Shown here piece by piece: positions 16,401-23,239 of a stretch of DNA of 44,057 bases. This DNA comes from Prevotella sp. Its GTDB lineage: Bacteria > Bacteroidota > Bacteroidia > Bacteroidales > Bacteroidaceae. The translations under genes and the position numbers were made by a program. A model generated the notes under the pieces. That model saw only the letters and a program-made list of their open reading frames with translations, did not search any database and was not told the origin of the DNA. The stretch's first letter is position 1. Each line of letters begins with the position of its first letter. The DNA is taken from positions 1 through 44,057 of the forward strand of contig JAGAAJ010000054.1 in assembly GCA_017615355.1 (NCBI GenBank), read 5' to 3'.

Positions 16401-17871
16401 CATTTTTACCGATTTCATCGTCACCGACCGTGACGGCCATCAGGGAACGCTCAACGGCGACGTCACCTTCACACACTTCAAGAACATCCAGTTCGACCTG
16501 CGTGCCGAAGCCAGCCAGCTGTTGGCCTACGACTTCCCGCAGATGGACGCCGGCGGCATCATCGGAGGCACGGTGTGGGCTAATGGTCAGGCTGTAATGA
16601 AAGGCCGTCCTGGCGAGGTGACCATCGATTGCGACGTCACCCCCACGCCCGGCTCTTTCTTCATCTACAACGCCTCCAGCCCTGACGCCATCAACCGCCA
16701 GCAGTTTATAACTTGGAGTGAGGGCGAAGAGGTGAAAGGTGAGAGATTACCTCAAACCTCAAACAATTCTCACACCTCACGCCCCATACCTCTCACCTCC
16801 AACACCGCCGACATCCACCTCAATCTTCGCATCAACACAACGCCTGATGCCACCCTGCGACTGCTGATGGATCAGAACTCTGGCGATATCATCAACCTCA
16901 ACGGCTCGGGCACCCTGCGCGCCTCCTACTACAACAAAGGTGCGTTCCAGATGTTCGGCACCTACAATATTGAGCGCGGCTCCTATTCCATGACCATTCA
17001 GAATCTGCTGAAGAAGAATTTCCAGTTCCAGCAGGGCAGCACGATGGTGTTCAACGGCGACCCCTACGGTGCCACACTCAACTGGAAGGCCGTACATACC
17101 GTCAACGGCGTGTCGCTCTCTGACCTCGGTCTCGGCAATCAGTTCACCAGCAACACTATCCGCGTCAACTGTCTGATGAACATCGTTGGAACGGCAGGCG
17201 AGCCGCGTGTGGAGTTTGACCTCGAGATGCCTACCGTGAACAGCGAGGAGGAGCAGATGATACGTTCCATCATGGCCAGTGAACAGGAGCTCAACCAACA
17301 GGTGGTCTACTTGCTCGGCATCGGACGCTTCTACACCCAGGGCGCCAACAACGCCAACGTACAAGGCTACGGACAGACCGAGCTGGCCATGCAGAGCCTG
17401 CTCTCTGGCACCGTTTCGTCGCAAATCAACCAGCTGCTCTCACAGGTCATTAAGAATGATGACTGGAATTTCGGAGCTAACATCTCTACTGGAAACGAAG
17501 GATGGCACAATGCTGAATATGAGGGACTTGTAAGCGGTCGTATGCTTAATAACAGGCTGCTGCTGAATGGACAATTTGGCTATCGCGACAACGCCACGCA
17601 GGCCTCGCCGTCGTTCATTGGCGACTTCGACATACAATATCTCCTCACGCCTGGCGGAAGCCTCGCCCTAAAGGCATACAACCAGACTAACGACCGCTAC
17701 TTCACTCACTCCTCGCTTAACACCCAGGGCGTGGGACTCATCATGAAGAAGGACTTCAGCGGACTGCGCGACCTCTTCACGATTCGGAAGAAAACGAAGA
17801 CAAAGGCTAAAACGAAAACTGCGTCCGACGGTTCCCCCGTCGGAACAACAAACGAAAAACTAAAACAATGA
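13477..17871 (+). CDS. tamB: TamB-like translocation and assembly module protein (DUF490 domain)
   Basis: A 1464-residue envelope protein. One N-terminal membrane anchor (about residues 5-30) is followed by an AsmA/TamB-like N-domain (VASAIGNKLGTEVSVGRVDL) and a very long region of repeated beta-strand segments. The C-terminal TamB (DUF490) domain covers about 1130-1440, with LRASYYNKGAFQMFGTYNIERG and the FQQGSTMVFNGDPYG segment. Such proteins form a lipid-conducting or barrel-assembly bridge between inner and outer membrane. No BamA/TamA-like barrel gene is adjacent. Two spacer-like repeats lie in frame: a segment near residues 1088-1108 (EVKGERLPQTSNNSHTSRP) and a hairpin near the C-terminus (ASDGSPVG). 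The last four bases overlap the start of the next gene (ATGA). The first ATG after the -7 box was chosen; a tiny ATG-ATA-TGA frame precedes it. Confidence 0.93.
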   Translation: MKKLKHIISWTIWGLLALYVSLVILIQLPFMQRWLGQIVASAIGNKLGTEVSVGRVDLGFFNRLIIDDVVIKDQQHEDMLAARRMSVKVELLPLFSGRVSISSAQLFGANAVLYRDSAGATPNWQFAIDALSKKEKEEPSKLDLHIGSLIVRRLSLTYDQRDAPETPGRLNPRHLKVSDISAHVLLRTLTNDSLNASIKRIALHEQSGIDLQRLSLKLEANRQQALLTGFALEMQNTSLSIDTVQATYVLDSLANTIAYHVPVIKGRVALSDLVAVLPENLSTDYDVLVDVSSLSGSTNSVNCRQLSISTTNGALQLLASGRVDSREGTFQTHVERFSVNSHLLAELQEVLSNLPSAIGRLGDVSISADAATDDFGDIRTQGRASTSIGTLSWRGTMTDDARQWSAHIDTDSLDIGRLTANNELGLLAASLDLSGRQQRVSILGDIPTVDLHGYRYHNISVDAVYSPEATSGKLKVDDPNLQADVEGSWGQHLQLTGVIGMLAPKALHLSDRWGDATFSAVIDADINGSSFNSAQGTIDLDDLLMAQNDTTHYHLDNLHIRSGYEDERRYMRMTSDFGEVLFTGHSNGTFSLPPFGQIGHAKEGADNDFELSARLSDSRWMEKLLGIALDLQGPLMVEALVNDAEERMLVKADIPSFRYGNADYRNGNILLTRQGDSTSCDIRVTRLTAKGNPIHLSMITNAKEKEASSALSLFNESGDGGTVNMVTSLYQNDEGVNEIHVRVMPSRFVLKDNLWDLEPCDILYSDKRLMIDHFTLHHDDEHLIIDGIASTNAADSLMIDLQGVDVAYVQEAVGFRSVRFGGRATGRAYVCQAFSNPDAWADITVDDFLFQEAHMGTLEAFAVWNFEDGQIDLEGVIDDGAEAQTFVDGYISPRRKELDLGIQAQGTNIGFVHSFTRSFIGSIEGKAYGDVRIYGPLKAIDMVGNVAVNGKASVRPLGTTYSFANDTVRLRPGDVIFTDFIVTDRDGHQGTLNGDVTFTHFKNIQFDLRAEASQLLAYDFPQMDAGGIIGGTVWANGQAVMKGRPGEVTIDCDVTPTPGSFFIYNASSPDAINRQQFITWSEGEEVKGERLPQTSNNSHTSRPIPLTSNTADIHLNLRINTTPDATLRLLMDQNSGDIINLNGSGTLRASYYNKGAFQMFGTYNIERGSYSMTIQNLLKKNFQFQQGSTMVFNGDPYGATLNWKAVHTVNGVSLSDLGLGNQFTSNTIRVNCLMNIVGTAGEPRVEFDLEMPTVNSEEEQMIRSIMASEQELNQQVVYLLGIGRFYTQGANNANVQGYGQTELAMQSLLSGTVSSQINQLLSQVIKNDDWNFGANISTGNEGWHNAEYEGLVSGRMLNNRLLLNGQFGYRDNATQASPSFIGDFDIQYLLTPGGSLALKAYNQTNDRYFTHSSLNTQGVGLIMKKDFSGLRDLFTIRKKTKTKAKTKTASDGSPVGTTNEKLKQ
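16737..16798. repeat. In-frame spacer-type repeat inside tamB, flanked by 9-bp inverted repeats
   Basis: AGGTGAGAG (16737-16745) and CTCTCACCT (16790-16798) bracket a CCTCA/CTCACACC-rich segment. The words match the minisatellite at 37296-37328 on the opposite strand. The translated stretch is polar and Ser/Thr/Pro-rich, unlike the flanking beta-strand pattern. Confidence 0.65.
17824..17844 (+). repeat. GC-rich hairpin near the 3' end of tamB
   Basis: TCCGACGG (17824-17831) pairs perfectly with CCGTCGGA (17837-17844) around a 5-nt loop, 23 bp before the start codon of the acetylesterase. There is no U-tract, so it is not a classical terminator. It could affect translational coupling, or be another spacer repeat captured in frame. 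Confidence 0.6.
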
Positions 17872-18716
17872 AAACACTTCGAGCGATTGCTTTTGCGGCT
17901 GTAGCAATGCTCATGCTGACAGCTGCTACGGAGCAGAAGATGACCACCATTTTCATTATAGGCGACTCTACTGCGGCCAACAAGGATACCACCGGCGGCA
18001 AGCAGGAAAGAGGGTGGGGGATGGTGCTGCAGGAATACTTCGATGTCGACTACATCCGCATAGACAACCACGCCGTCAATGGACGCTCATCGAAAAGCTT
18101 CATCGACGAAGGGCGCTGGGACAAGGTGCTCGAGAAGATGCAGCCCGGCGACTACGTCATCATACAGTTCGGTCACAACGACGAGAAGCCCAAGGCCGAC
18201 CGCCACACCGATCCAGGCTCTACCTTCGACTACAACCTGGCACGATTCGTGCGTGAGACACGCGAGCACGGCGGTATACCCATACTGATGAACTGCGTGG
18301 TGAGACGTAATTTCTTCGTGCCTGCACCTTCCTCAGGGCAGTCATCCTTGGGCGCAGGAGCACTCGACGATGAGCTATTGCGCACCACTACCTTCAAGGA
18401 TGGTGTGAAGATGATTGAGGGCGACACCCTCGTCGACACCCACGGCCTCTATGCAGTAGCGCCGCGCGATGTGGCCCAGCGCATGAACTGCCATTTCATC
18501 GATGCCAACCGCATCACCCACGATCTGGAGCAGGGCCTTGGCCGCGAAGCCTCGAAGAAGCTGCACATGTGGTTCCTGCCTGGCGAGGAGCCCTCCGTGC
18601 CACAAGGCCGTCAGGACAACACCCACTACAATGTTTATGGTGCTCATCGCGTAGCTTCTCTCCTTGCCGACGCCCTCTGTCAGGAGATTCCTCTGCTGTC
18701 GAAATACCGCAAATAA
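17868..18716 (+). CDS. SGNH hydrolase, rhamnogalacturonan acetylesterase-like (CE12-type)
   Basis: A 282-residue exported esterase of the GDSL/SGNH superfamily. An N-terminal hydrophobic signal (1-20) is followed by block I FIIGDSTAAN with the nucleophile Ser34. An NGRSSKSF segment (71-78) corresponds to block II. Block III is QFGHNDEKP with Asn104. The terminal D..H pair is in RQDNTHYNVYGA (Asp250, His253). The pattern matches rhamnogalacturonan acetylesterases, which remove acetyl groups from pectin backbones. Its start overlaps the tamB stop by 4 bp, so it is translationally coupled to an envelope-biogenesis gene, an odd pairing. The facing GH2 gene at 18890-21247 could act on the same glycan class. 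A terminator hairpin follows at 18732-18765. Confidence 0.9.
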   Translation: MKTLRAIAFAAVAMLMLTAATEQKMTTIFIIGDSTAANKDTTGGKQERGWGMVLQEYFDVDYIRIDNHAVNGRSSKSFIDEGRWDKVLEKMQPGDYVIIQFGHNDEKPKADRHTDPGSTFDYNLARFVRETREHGGIPILMNCVVRRNFFVPAPSSGQSSLGAGALDDELLRTTTFKDGVKMIEGDTLVDTHGLYAVAPRDVAQRMNCHFIDANRITHDLEQGLGREASKKLHMWFLPGEEPSVPQGRQDNTHYNVYGAHRVASLLADALCQEIPLLSKYRK

Positions 18717-18731
18717 TCACTCCCATAAAAT

Positions 18732-18765
18732 AACGACGTCACTCCTGATTCTGAGTGGCGTCGTT
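18732..18765 (+). terminator. Hairpin terminator after the acetylesterase gene
   Basis: A 13-bp stem (18732-18744 with 18753-18765) with one G-T type mismatch and an 8-nt loop starts 15 bp after the stop. It is followed by a short TTTCTG tract. Confidence 0.7.
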
Positions 18766-18800
18766 TCTGATTAGCAGCCTGAATTCAACTGCCTTTCTCC

Positions 18801-18871
18801 GGAGGCTCCGCAGAATATTTTGGAGGCTCCGCAGAAAATTTTGGAGGCTCCGGAATTATTTTTGGAGGCTC
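18801..18871. repeat. 21-bp tandem repeat array between convergent genes
   Basis: Three units of 21 bp begin at 18801, 18822 and 18843, each starting GGAGGCTCCG and followed by an A/T-rich half. A truncated fourth copy (GGAGGCTC) is at 18864. Each GGAG-G-CTCC core is a near-palindrome, and the period equals two helical turns. The array lies in the 173-bp gap between the acetylesterase terminator and the 3' end of the GH2 gene. Confidence 0.85.
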
Positions 18872-18889
18872 TTTTTTCTCATGCACAAA

Positions 18890-21247
18890 TTATTGTTTCA
18901 CATTTGTGGATTGAATGGTGAGGGTGGCGGTAGGCAGGCTGCTCTTGATGCTGATTTGGGCGCGGCCTTTCTTCTGCGTGCTGCGCACAACGAGCAGGGC
19001 ACGGCCTTTCCACGTGGTGACACGAGGTGAGGTGTAGGGTTCGCGGTCTTTCAGGTCGGCAGAGGCGAATGATAGCAGCGTGCCCTGCCCCTTCACGATA
19101 GCCTCGCAGGGGATAGCGGCATCGGGACAGACATTGCCATCCTTGTCAACAACCTCAACGGTAATGAAGCTCAAGTCCTGACCGTCGGCTGTGATGACGC
19201 GACGATCGGGAGTGAGACGCAGACGAGCAGGTTCTCCAGCTGTACTCAGCGATATGCTCTTGCCACCAGCTTCTGCACGTAGGGTGCCGGGCTCAAAGTT
19301 GACCTTAAAAACAGTCTTGTACTCTGTTTGCTGATTGTTAACGAGTTTGAGACCTACACACCTGTCATTCAGATACAGGCTTACATTTGGAGCTTTCGTA
19401 TAGACTTCCACCTCGATGGGCTTGCCTTCCCAGCCTTCCCAGTTCCAAGATTCCCATGTGGGCCAAACGCTCCAGGACGTCTGATGAATCTTTCCACGAT
19501 AGCCATCAGGCTCACGAACAGCCATGTAAACATCCCCTCCTTCGGAGGGGCTTGGGGAGGCCTTCCACAACATCTCTCTATAGTGACTAATCGGCTTTCT
19601 ATAGCCCGTGATGTCCACATCGCCGCAATAGGCTCCGTGCCAGTCGGGCTGACCGCCTTCAATCCAATGCTCACCTGGGCGCTCGCCCTCGTAATAGTTG
19701 CGACCGATGCCCGACTCTCCCAGATAGTCGAGACCCGTCCACACGATATCGCCGATGACGTAAGGATACTGCTGCACTAGCTGCCAGTTCTTGAAGGCAT
19801 CACGTGGAAAGCTCTCCGTCTGCCACATCACGCGGTTGGGGTCACGCTGGTGGTCGCTGGCGTGCTTGTGAATCATATAGTTGTAGCCGCCAATGTCGAG
19901 CACTTCGAAGTGCGGGTCGTAGATTTCCCAGTCGCTGTCCCAGGCGCAGAGGGCCTCGGTCACAGGGCGCGTGTTGTCCCATTCTAGAATGGCCTTCTTC
20001 AGATTCCTGGCGGTGGTGACTACGCGGATGTCCTTTCGCTCGATCACCTCGTTGCCGATGCTCCAGCAGATGATGCTGGGATGGTTGCGGTCGCGCTGCA
20101 CCATCGCACGGATATCCTCCTTGTAGCAAGAGTCAATCAGCGTGGAATAGTCATAGGGATTCTTGGCCGTGCGCCAACCGTCGAAGGCCTCGCCGATGAC
20201 CAGCATACCGATACTGTCGCAGGCATCGAGGAAGGCGCGTGTTGTGGGATTGTGGGCCGTTCGGATGAGGTTGAAGCCAGCCTCCTTCATCAGCCTGACC
20301 TTGCGAATCTCGGCAGCATCGAAGGCCATTGCTCCCAGCACGCCGTCGTCGTGATGCAAGCAGGCGCCGTTGATGAGCATCGGCTGGCCGTTGAGCACAA
20401 AGCCATTCTCAGCATCATAGGAGAAGGTGCGAACACCATGTTTCACCTGTTTACTGTCAATCGTGACACCCTTCTCTTTCAGCTCGACATCAGTAGTATA
20501 GAGGTAGGGAGTCTCTGGCGACCATAGTTGTGGGTCTTTGATGGTATAAGACGTAGTAACGGTCTTTTTCTCATGAGCGGGCAACGTCACCATCATCTGT
20601 CGACTACCGACAACAACGGTAGCATTGCGCAGCTCGTCAGAAGCGTTCTCTACTGCCACCTCCACCATTATGGTTGCTTTCCCGTCAGCCACTTCATGTG
20701 TGGTGACAAACACGCCATTCTCGGCAATGTGCAGGGCAGGCATCGTCTGCAGCCACACATGGCGGTAGATGCCAGAGCCAGAATACCAGCGGCAGTTGGG
20801 CTGCTCAGAGTTGTCTACCTTTACCACCACCTCGTTGTCTTTCTTCTTGTCCTTGAAGAGATTTTGGGTGATATCTACGGTAAAGGGCGTATAGCCGTAG
20901 GCGTGTTGCCCTGCCTTCTGTCCGTTGACAAAGACCTCGGCCTTCTGATAGACGCCCTCGAAATGCAGCCTGACCATCGCAGCATCGGGAGTCTTGAACG
21001 TCTTCCGATACTCGCCCTTGCCGCCAGGATACCAGCCGCCACCTTCTTTCGTGGCGCCTGTGGCAGGATCGGGAGCCTCGTAGATGTCCCAGTCGTGGGG
21101 CAGATTGACATTGATGGTTTTCCCGTTGCGGGTGAACTCCCAGCCGCTGTCGAAGAGTGTTTCTGACTGTGCCATCGTCTCTGTCCATGCACACAGGGCC
21201 ATTGAAATAACTAACAGAAGGAATGAATTAATCAGTCTCATTTTCAT
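18890..21247 (-). CDS. Glycoside hydrolase family 2 (beta-galactosidase-like), exported
   Basis: A 785-residue GH2 enzyme with a signal peptide (to about residue 26). The sugar-binding jelly-roll domain is about 28-170 and the Ig-like domain about 175-275. The TIM barrel begins near VLNGQPMLINGACLHHD (about 285). RNHPSIICWSIGNE places the acid/base at Glu400, and VMWQTESF the nucleophile at Glu478. C-terminal regions resemble DUF4982 (about 580-660) and a GH2 C-terminal Ig-like domain. The family cleaves terminal beta-galactosides or related sugars; exact specificity is open. A spacer-type hairpin is embedded in frame at about residues 562-573 (ASPSPSEGGDV). Met codons at 21247 and 21241 are both possible starts. 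The promoter is at 21266. Confidence 0.94.
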   Translation of the reverse strand: MKMRLINSFLLLVISMALCAWTETMAQSETLFDSGWEFTRNGKTINVNLPHDWDIYEAPDPATGATKEGGGWYPGGKGEYRKTFKTPDAAMVRLHFEGVYQKAEVFVNGQKAGQHAYGYTPFTVDITQNLFKDKKKDNEVVVKVDNSEQPNCRWYSGSGIYRHVWLQTMPALHIAENGVFVTTHEVADGKATIMVEVAVENASDELRNATVVVGSRQMMVTLPAHEKKTVTTSYTIKDPQLWSPETPYLYTTDVELKEKGVTIDSKQVKHGVRTFSYDAENGFVLNGQPMLINGACLHHDDGVLGAMAFDAAEIRKVRLMKEAGFNLIRTAHNPTTRAFLDACDSIGMLVIGEAFDGWRTAKNPYDYSTLIDSCYKEDIRAMVQRDRNHPSIICWSIGNEVIERKDIRVVTTARNLKKAILEWDNTRPVTEALCAWDSDWEIYDPHFEVLDIGGYNYMIHKHASDHQRDPNRVMWQTESFPRDAFKNWQLVQQYPYVIGDIVWTGLDYLGESGIGRNYYEGERPGEHWIEGGQPDWHGAYCGDVDITGYRKPISHYREMLWKASPSPSEGGDVYMAVREPDGYRGKIHQTSWSVWPTWESWNWEGWEGKPIEVEVYTKAPNVSLYLNDRCVGLKLVNNQQTEYKTVFKVNFEPGTLRAEAGGKSISLSTAGEPARLRLTPDRRVITADGQDLSFITVEVVDKDGNVCPDAAIPCEAIVKGQGTLLSFASADLKDREPYTSPRVTTWKGRALLVVRSTQKKGRAQISIKSSLPTATLTIQSTNVKQ
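19534..19562. repeat. In-frame GC-rich hairpin element inside the GH2 gene
   Basis: CCCCTCC (19534-19540) pairs with GGAGGGG (19544-19550) around TTC, and is followed by CTTGGGGAGGCC. This looks like a Bacteroidetes-type intergenic repeat word, yet here it encodes KASPSPSEGGD in the loop between the catalytic barrel and the C-terminal domains. Confidence 0.65.
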
Positions 21248-21265
21248 CGTTTTTTAATTTGATGG

Positions 21266-21273
21266 CAAAGATA
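21266..21273 (-). promoter_or_regulatory. -7 element of the GH2 promoter
   Basis: TATCTTTG on the minus strand lies 18 bp before the ATG at 21247, giving a leader of only about 12 nt. There is no good -33 box at the usual distance, so the promoter may be regulated. Confidence 0.55.
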
Positions 21274-21316
21274 ATAATTTTTTGAGGGAAAGCCACAGTT
21301 TTTCGTGGAAATGTTG

Positions 21317-21324
21317 TAACTTTG
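21317..21324 (+). promoter_or_regulatory. -7 element of the hydrolase-dNK operon promoter
   Basis: TAACTTTG is followed by the ATG at 21342 with a leader of about 10 nt. It is divergent from the GH2 promoter. No clear -33 TTTG is seen. Confidence 0.6.
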
Positions 21325-21341
21325 CACAAAATTGGAATAAA

Positions 21342-22565
21342 ATGACAAGAATTGCCTTGCGTAAGCTGTTGCCTCTCTTCTTTGCGTTGATGCCGTTGGC
21401 CACTATGGCTCATGGTAACGACGATGAAACCATGCGTCACGCCGATCGGGTGTTTACCTTCATGCTTCAAGATCAGATTGACAGTCTCTATGACGTGCTG
21501 GCCGACGATATGCGTCATATGGTGACGAAGGAACAACTCAGGGGTGGAATGAAACAGGCCGAGCAGCTGGTGGGAACCTATCACCATCATGGCGAGTGGA
21601 CCATAAACCATCAGGACAGCCTAACCATATGTTCGTCGACATGCTTCTTTGAGAACGGAAAGCTGAGTGTGCTGATGGCCTTCGACGATGCCTGGAAGCT
21701 GCATGGGCTGCAAATGATGCCTGTCTATGATGAGACGAAGGATGAGCCCTTGCCTGAGGGCGTGGTGGAGCTGACTGATACGGTGAGGGCTGCCGACGGG
21801 TTGGCGTTGCCCTGCGTCATTACCCTTAGCGGCCTTTCGGATAATCCGCCCATCGTAGTGCTGGTGCATGGCTCAGGCGCAGTCGACAGGGATGAGACGG
21901 TGCTGGCCAACAAGCCTTTCCGCGACTTGGCCCACCTGCTGGCCTCAAGGGGCATCAGCACATTGCGCTATGACAAACGTACCTTTGTGAGCCAAAAGCC
22001 CGTAGCATCGGTGGAGGAGGAAACAATCGACGACGCTTTGGCTGCCGTTGCCCTCGCGCGCACATATAATAGTAATGTGTACCTGCTGGGACACAGCCTC
22101 GGCGCTATGCTGGCTCCCATTATTGCCACGAAGACCCCGTTGAAGGGAATTGTGATGATGGCTGCGCCTGCACGCGATATGGAGTCGGTGGTGATTGACC
22201 AGGTGGAGACCCTCTCTGCACCTGACGCCACGGAGGAACAGAAACGTCAGGCTGTGGAGGATATGCATCGTCAGATTCCCTATTATTTCGTGCCTCAGCA
22301 TCAGGTGCAGACGGCCTGCCGTCTGAAGATGCCGATGCTGTTGCTGCAGGGCGAGCGTGACTATCAGGTGACGATGAAGGACTTCAGCATCTGGCAGAAG
22401 AAACTGGGCAAGAAGAAGCACGCCACCCTCATCTCTTATCCCCAACTGAACCATCTCTTCATTCCTGGCGAAGGCCCCGCCTCACCGCAGGAATATATGA
22501 AGAAGGGCTGCGTCAGCGAGCAAGTGGCCGACGACATCGCAACGTTCGTAAACAATAACCGTTAA
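21342..22565 (+). CDS. Exported alpha/beta hydrolase with N-terminal DUF3887-like domain
   Basis: A 407-residue protein with a signal peptide (1-23, ending TMAHG). An N-terminal domain of about 95 residues resembles DUF3887 (ADRVFTFMLQDQIDSLYDVL). A serine-hydrolase domain follows, with the oxyanion loop VLVHGSGAVDRDE, the nucleophile elbow LLGHSLGA (Ser252), Asp340 in LLLQGERDYQ and His371 in YPQLNHLF. It should act as a periplasmic esterase or peptidase of the S33-like group; the substrate is unknown. The first ATG after the TAACTTTG box was used; an upstream TTG frame starts before the promoter. It is the first gene of an operon with two deoxynucleoside kinases, which is functionally unexpected. 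Confidence 0.88.
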   Translation: MTRIALRKLLPLFFALMPLATMAHGNDDETMRHADRVFTFMLQDQIDSLYDVLADDMRHMVTKEQLRGGMKQAEQLVGTYHHHGEWTINHQDSLTICSSTCFFENGKLSVLMAFDDAWKLHGLQMMPVYDETKDEPLPEGVVELTDTVRAADGLALPCVITLSGLSDNPPIVVLVHGSGAVDRDETVLANKPFRDLAHLLASRGISTLRYDKRTFVSQKPVASVEEETIDDALAAVALARTYNSNVYLLGHSLGAMLAPIIATKTPLKGIVMMAAPARDMESVVIDQVETLSAPDATEEQKRQAVEDMHRQIPYYFVPQHQVQTACRLKMPMLLLQGERDYQVTMKDFSIWQKKLGKKKHATLISYPQLNHLFIPGEGPASPQEYMKKGCVSEQVADDIATFVNNNR

Positions 22566-22577
22566 ACAATAACCGTT
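22550..22577. repeat. 14-bp direct repeat across the hydrolase stop codon
   Basis: AAACAATAACCGTT occurs twice back to back (22550-22563, 22564-22577), and a decayed third unit follows. The first copy encodes the C-terminal NNNR and part of the stop; the second lies in the spacer before the kinase gene. Confidence 0.8.
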
Positions 22578-22594
22578 AACCCTTAACCGATAAT

Positions 22595-23224
22595 ATGCAT
22601 ATCGTCATAGCAGGAAACATTGGCAGCGGGAAGTCCACCCTCACGCAGATGCTGGCCAAGCACTACGGATGGGAGCCGCGCTATGAGACCGTGGCTGAGA
22701 ATCCTTATCTGGAGGACTACTACCGTGATCTGCATCGCTGGTCGTTCAATTTGGAGGTGTTCTTCCTGAAGGAACGCTTCCGCGACCTGATCGACATTGC
22801 TCATGCTGACCATACCATCATCCAGGACCGTAGCATCTTTGAGGGCGTCTATGTCTTCATGGCCAACAATAAGGCAATGGGCAATCTCTCAGACCGCGAC
22901 TACGAAACGTTTATGGAGCTCTTTGCACAGATGATGACCGTAGTGCGCGTACCCGACTTGATGATCTATCTGCGGGCATCGGTAGCCCATCTTGTAGGCA
23001 ATATACAAAAGCGCGGAAGAGACTATGAGCAACAGATTCAGCTGGAATATCTGGAGAACCTGAACCGCCGCTATGACGACTTCATCAAGAACAAATATCC
23101 CGGGCGTGTCATCACCATCGATAAAGACAATCTCGACTTTTTGCATAACCCGAAAGACTTTGCGCAGATTGTCGACCGTATAGACCGCACCCTCTTCGGA
23201 CTATTCCCATCTATAGAACCTTAA
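22595..23224 (+). CDS. Deoxynucleoside kinase, copy 1
   Basis: A 209-residue cytosolic kinase of the dCK/dGK/dNK family. The P-loop GNIGSGKST is at residues 7-15. RWSFNLEVFFL (48-58) belongs to the substrate-binding helix, and IIQDRSIFE carries the DRS catalytic motif at 78-80. The lid segment is IQKRGRDYEQQI. It phosphorylates deoxynucleosides for salvage. It lies 29 bp after the hydrolase and 15 bp before a paralogue, so the three form one transcript. Which base each kinase prefers cannot be read off. Confidence 0.94.
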   Translation: MHIVIAGNIGSGKSTLTQMLAKHYGWEPRYETVAENPYLEDYYRDLHRWSFNLEVFFLKERFRDLIDIAHADHTIIQDRSIFEGVYVFMANNKAMGNLSDRDYETFMELFAQMMTVVRVPDLMIYLRASVAHLVGNIQKRGRDYEQQIQLEYLENLNRRYDDFIKNKYPGRVITIDKDNLDFLHNPKDFAQIVDRIDRTLFGLFPSIEP

Positions 23225-23239
23225 AAAAACACCTAGAAT

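Noticed and set aside
18801-18871. CRISPR array
   Set aside because: Units are directly tandem at 21 bp with no spacers, and no cas gene is nearby.
18755-19030. Plus-strand frame containing a 7-residue FWRLRR-type repeat
   Set aside because: The repeat is only the 21-bp DNA array translated; the frame then runs antisense into the GH2 gene.
20528-21166. 212-residue plus-strand frame opposite the GH2 gene
   Set aside because: Antisense to catalogued GH2 domains, composition of a shadow frame.
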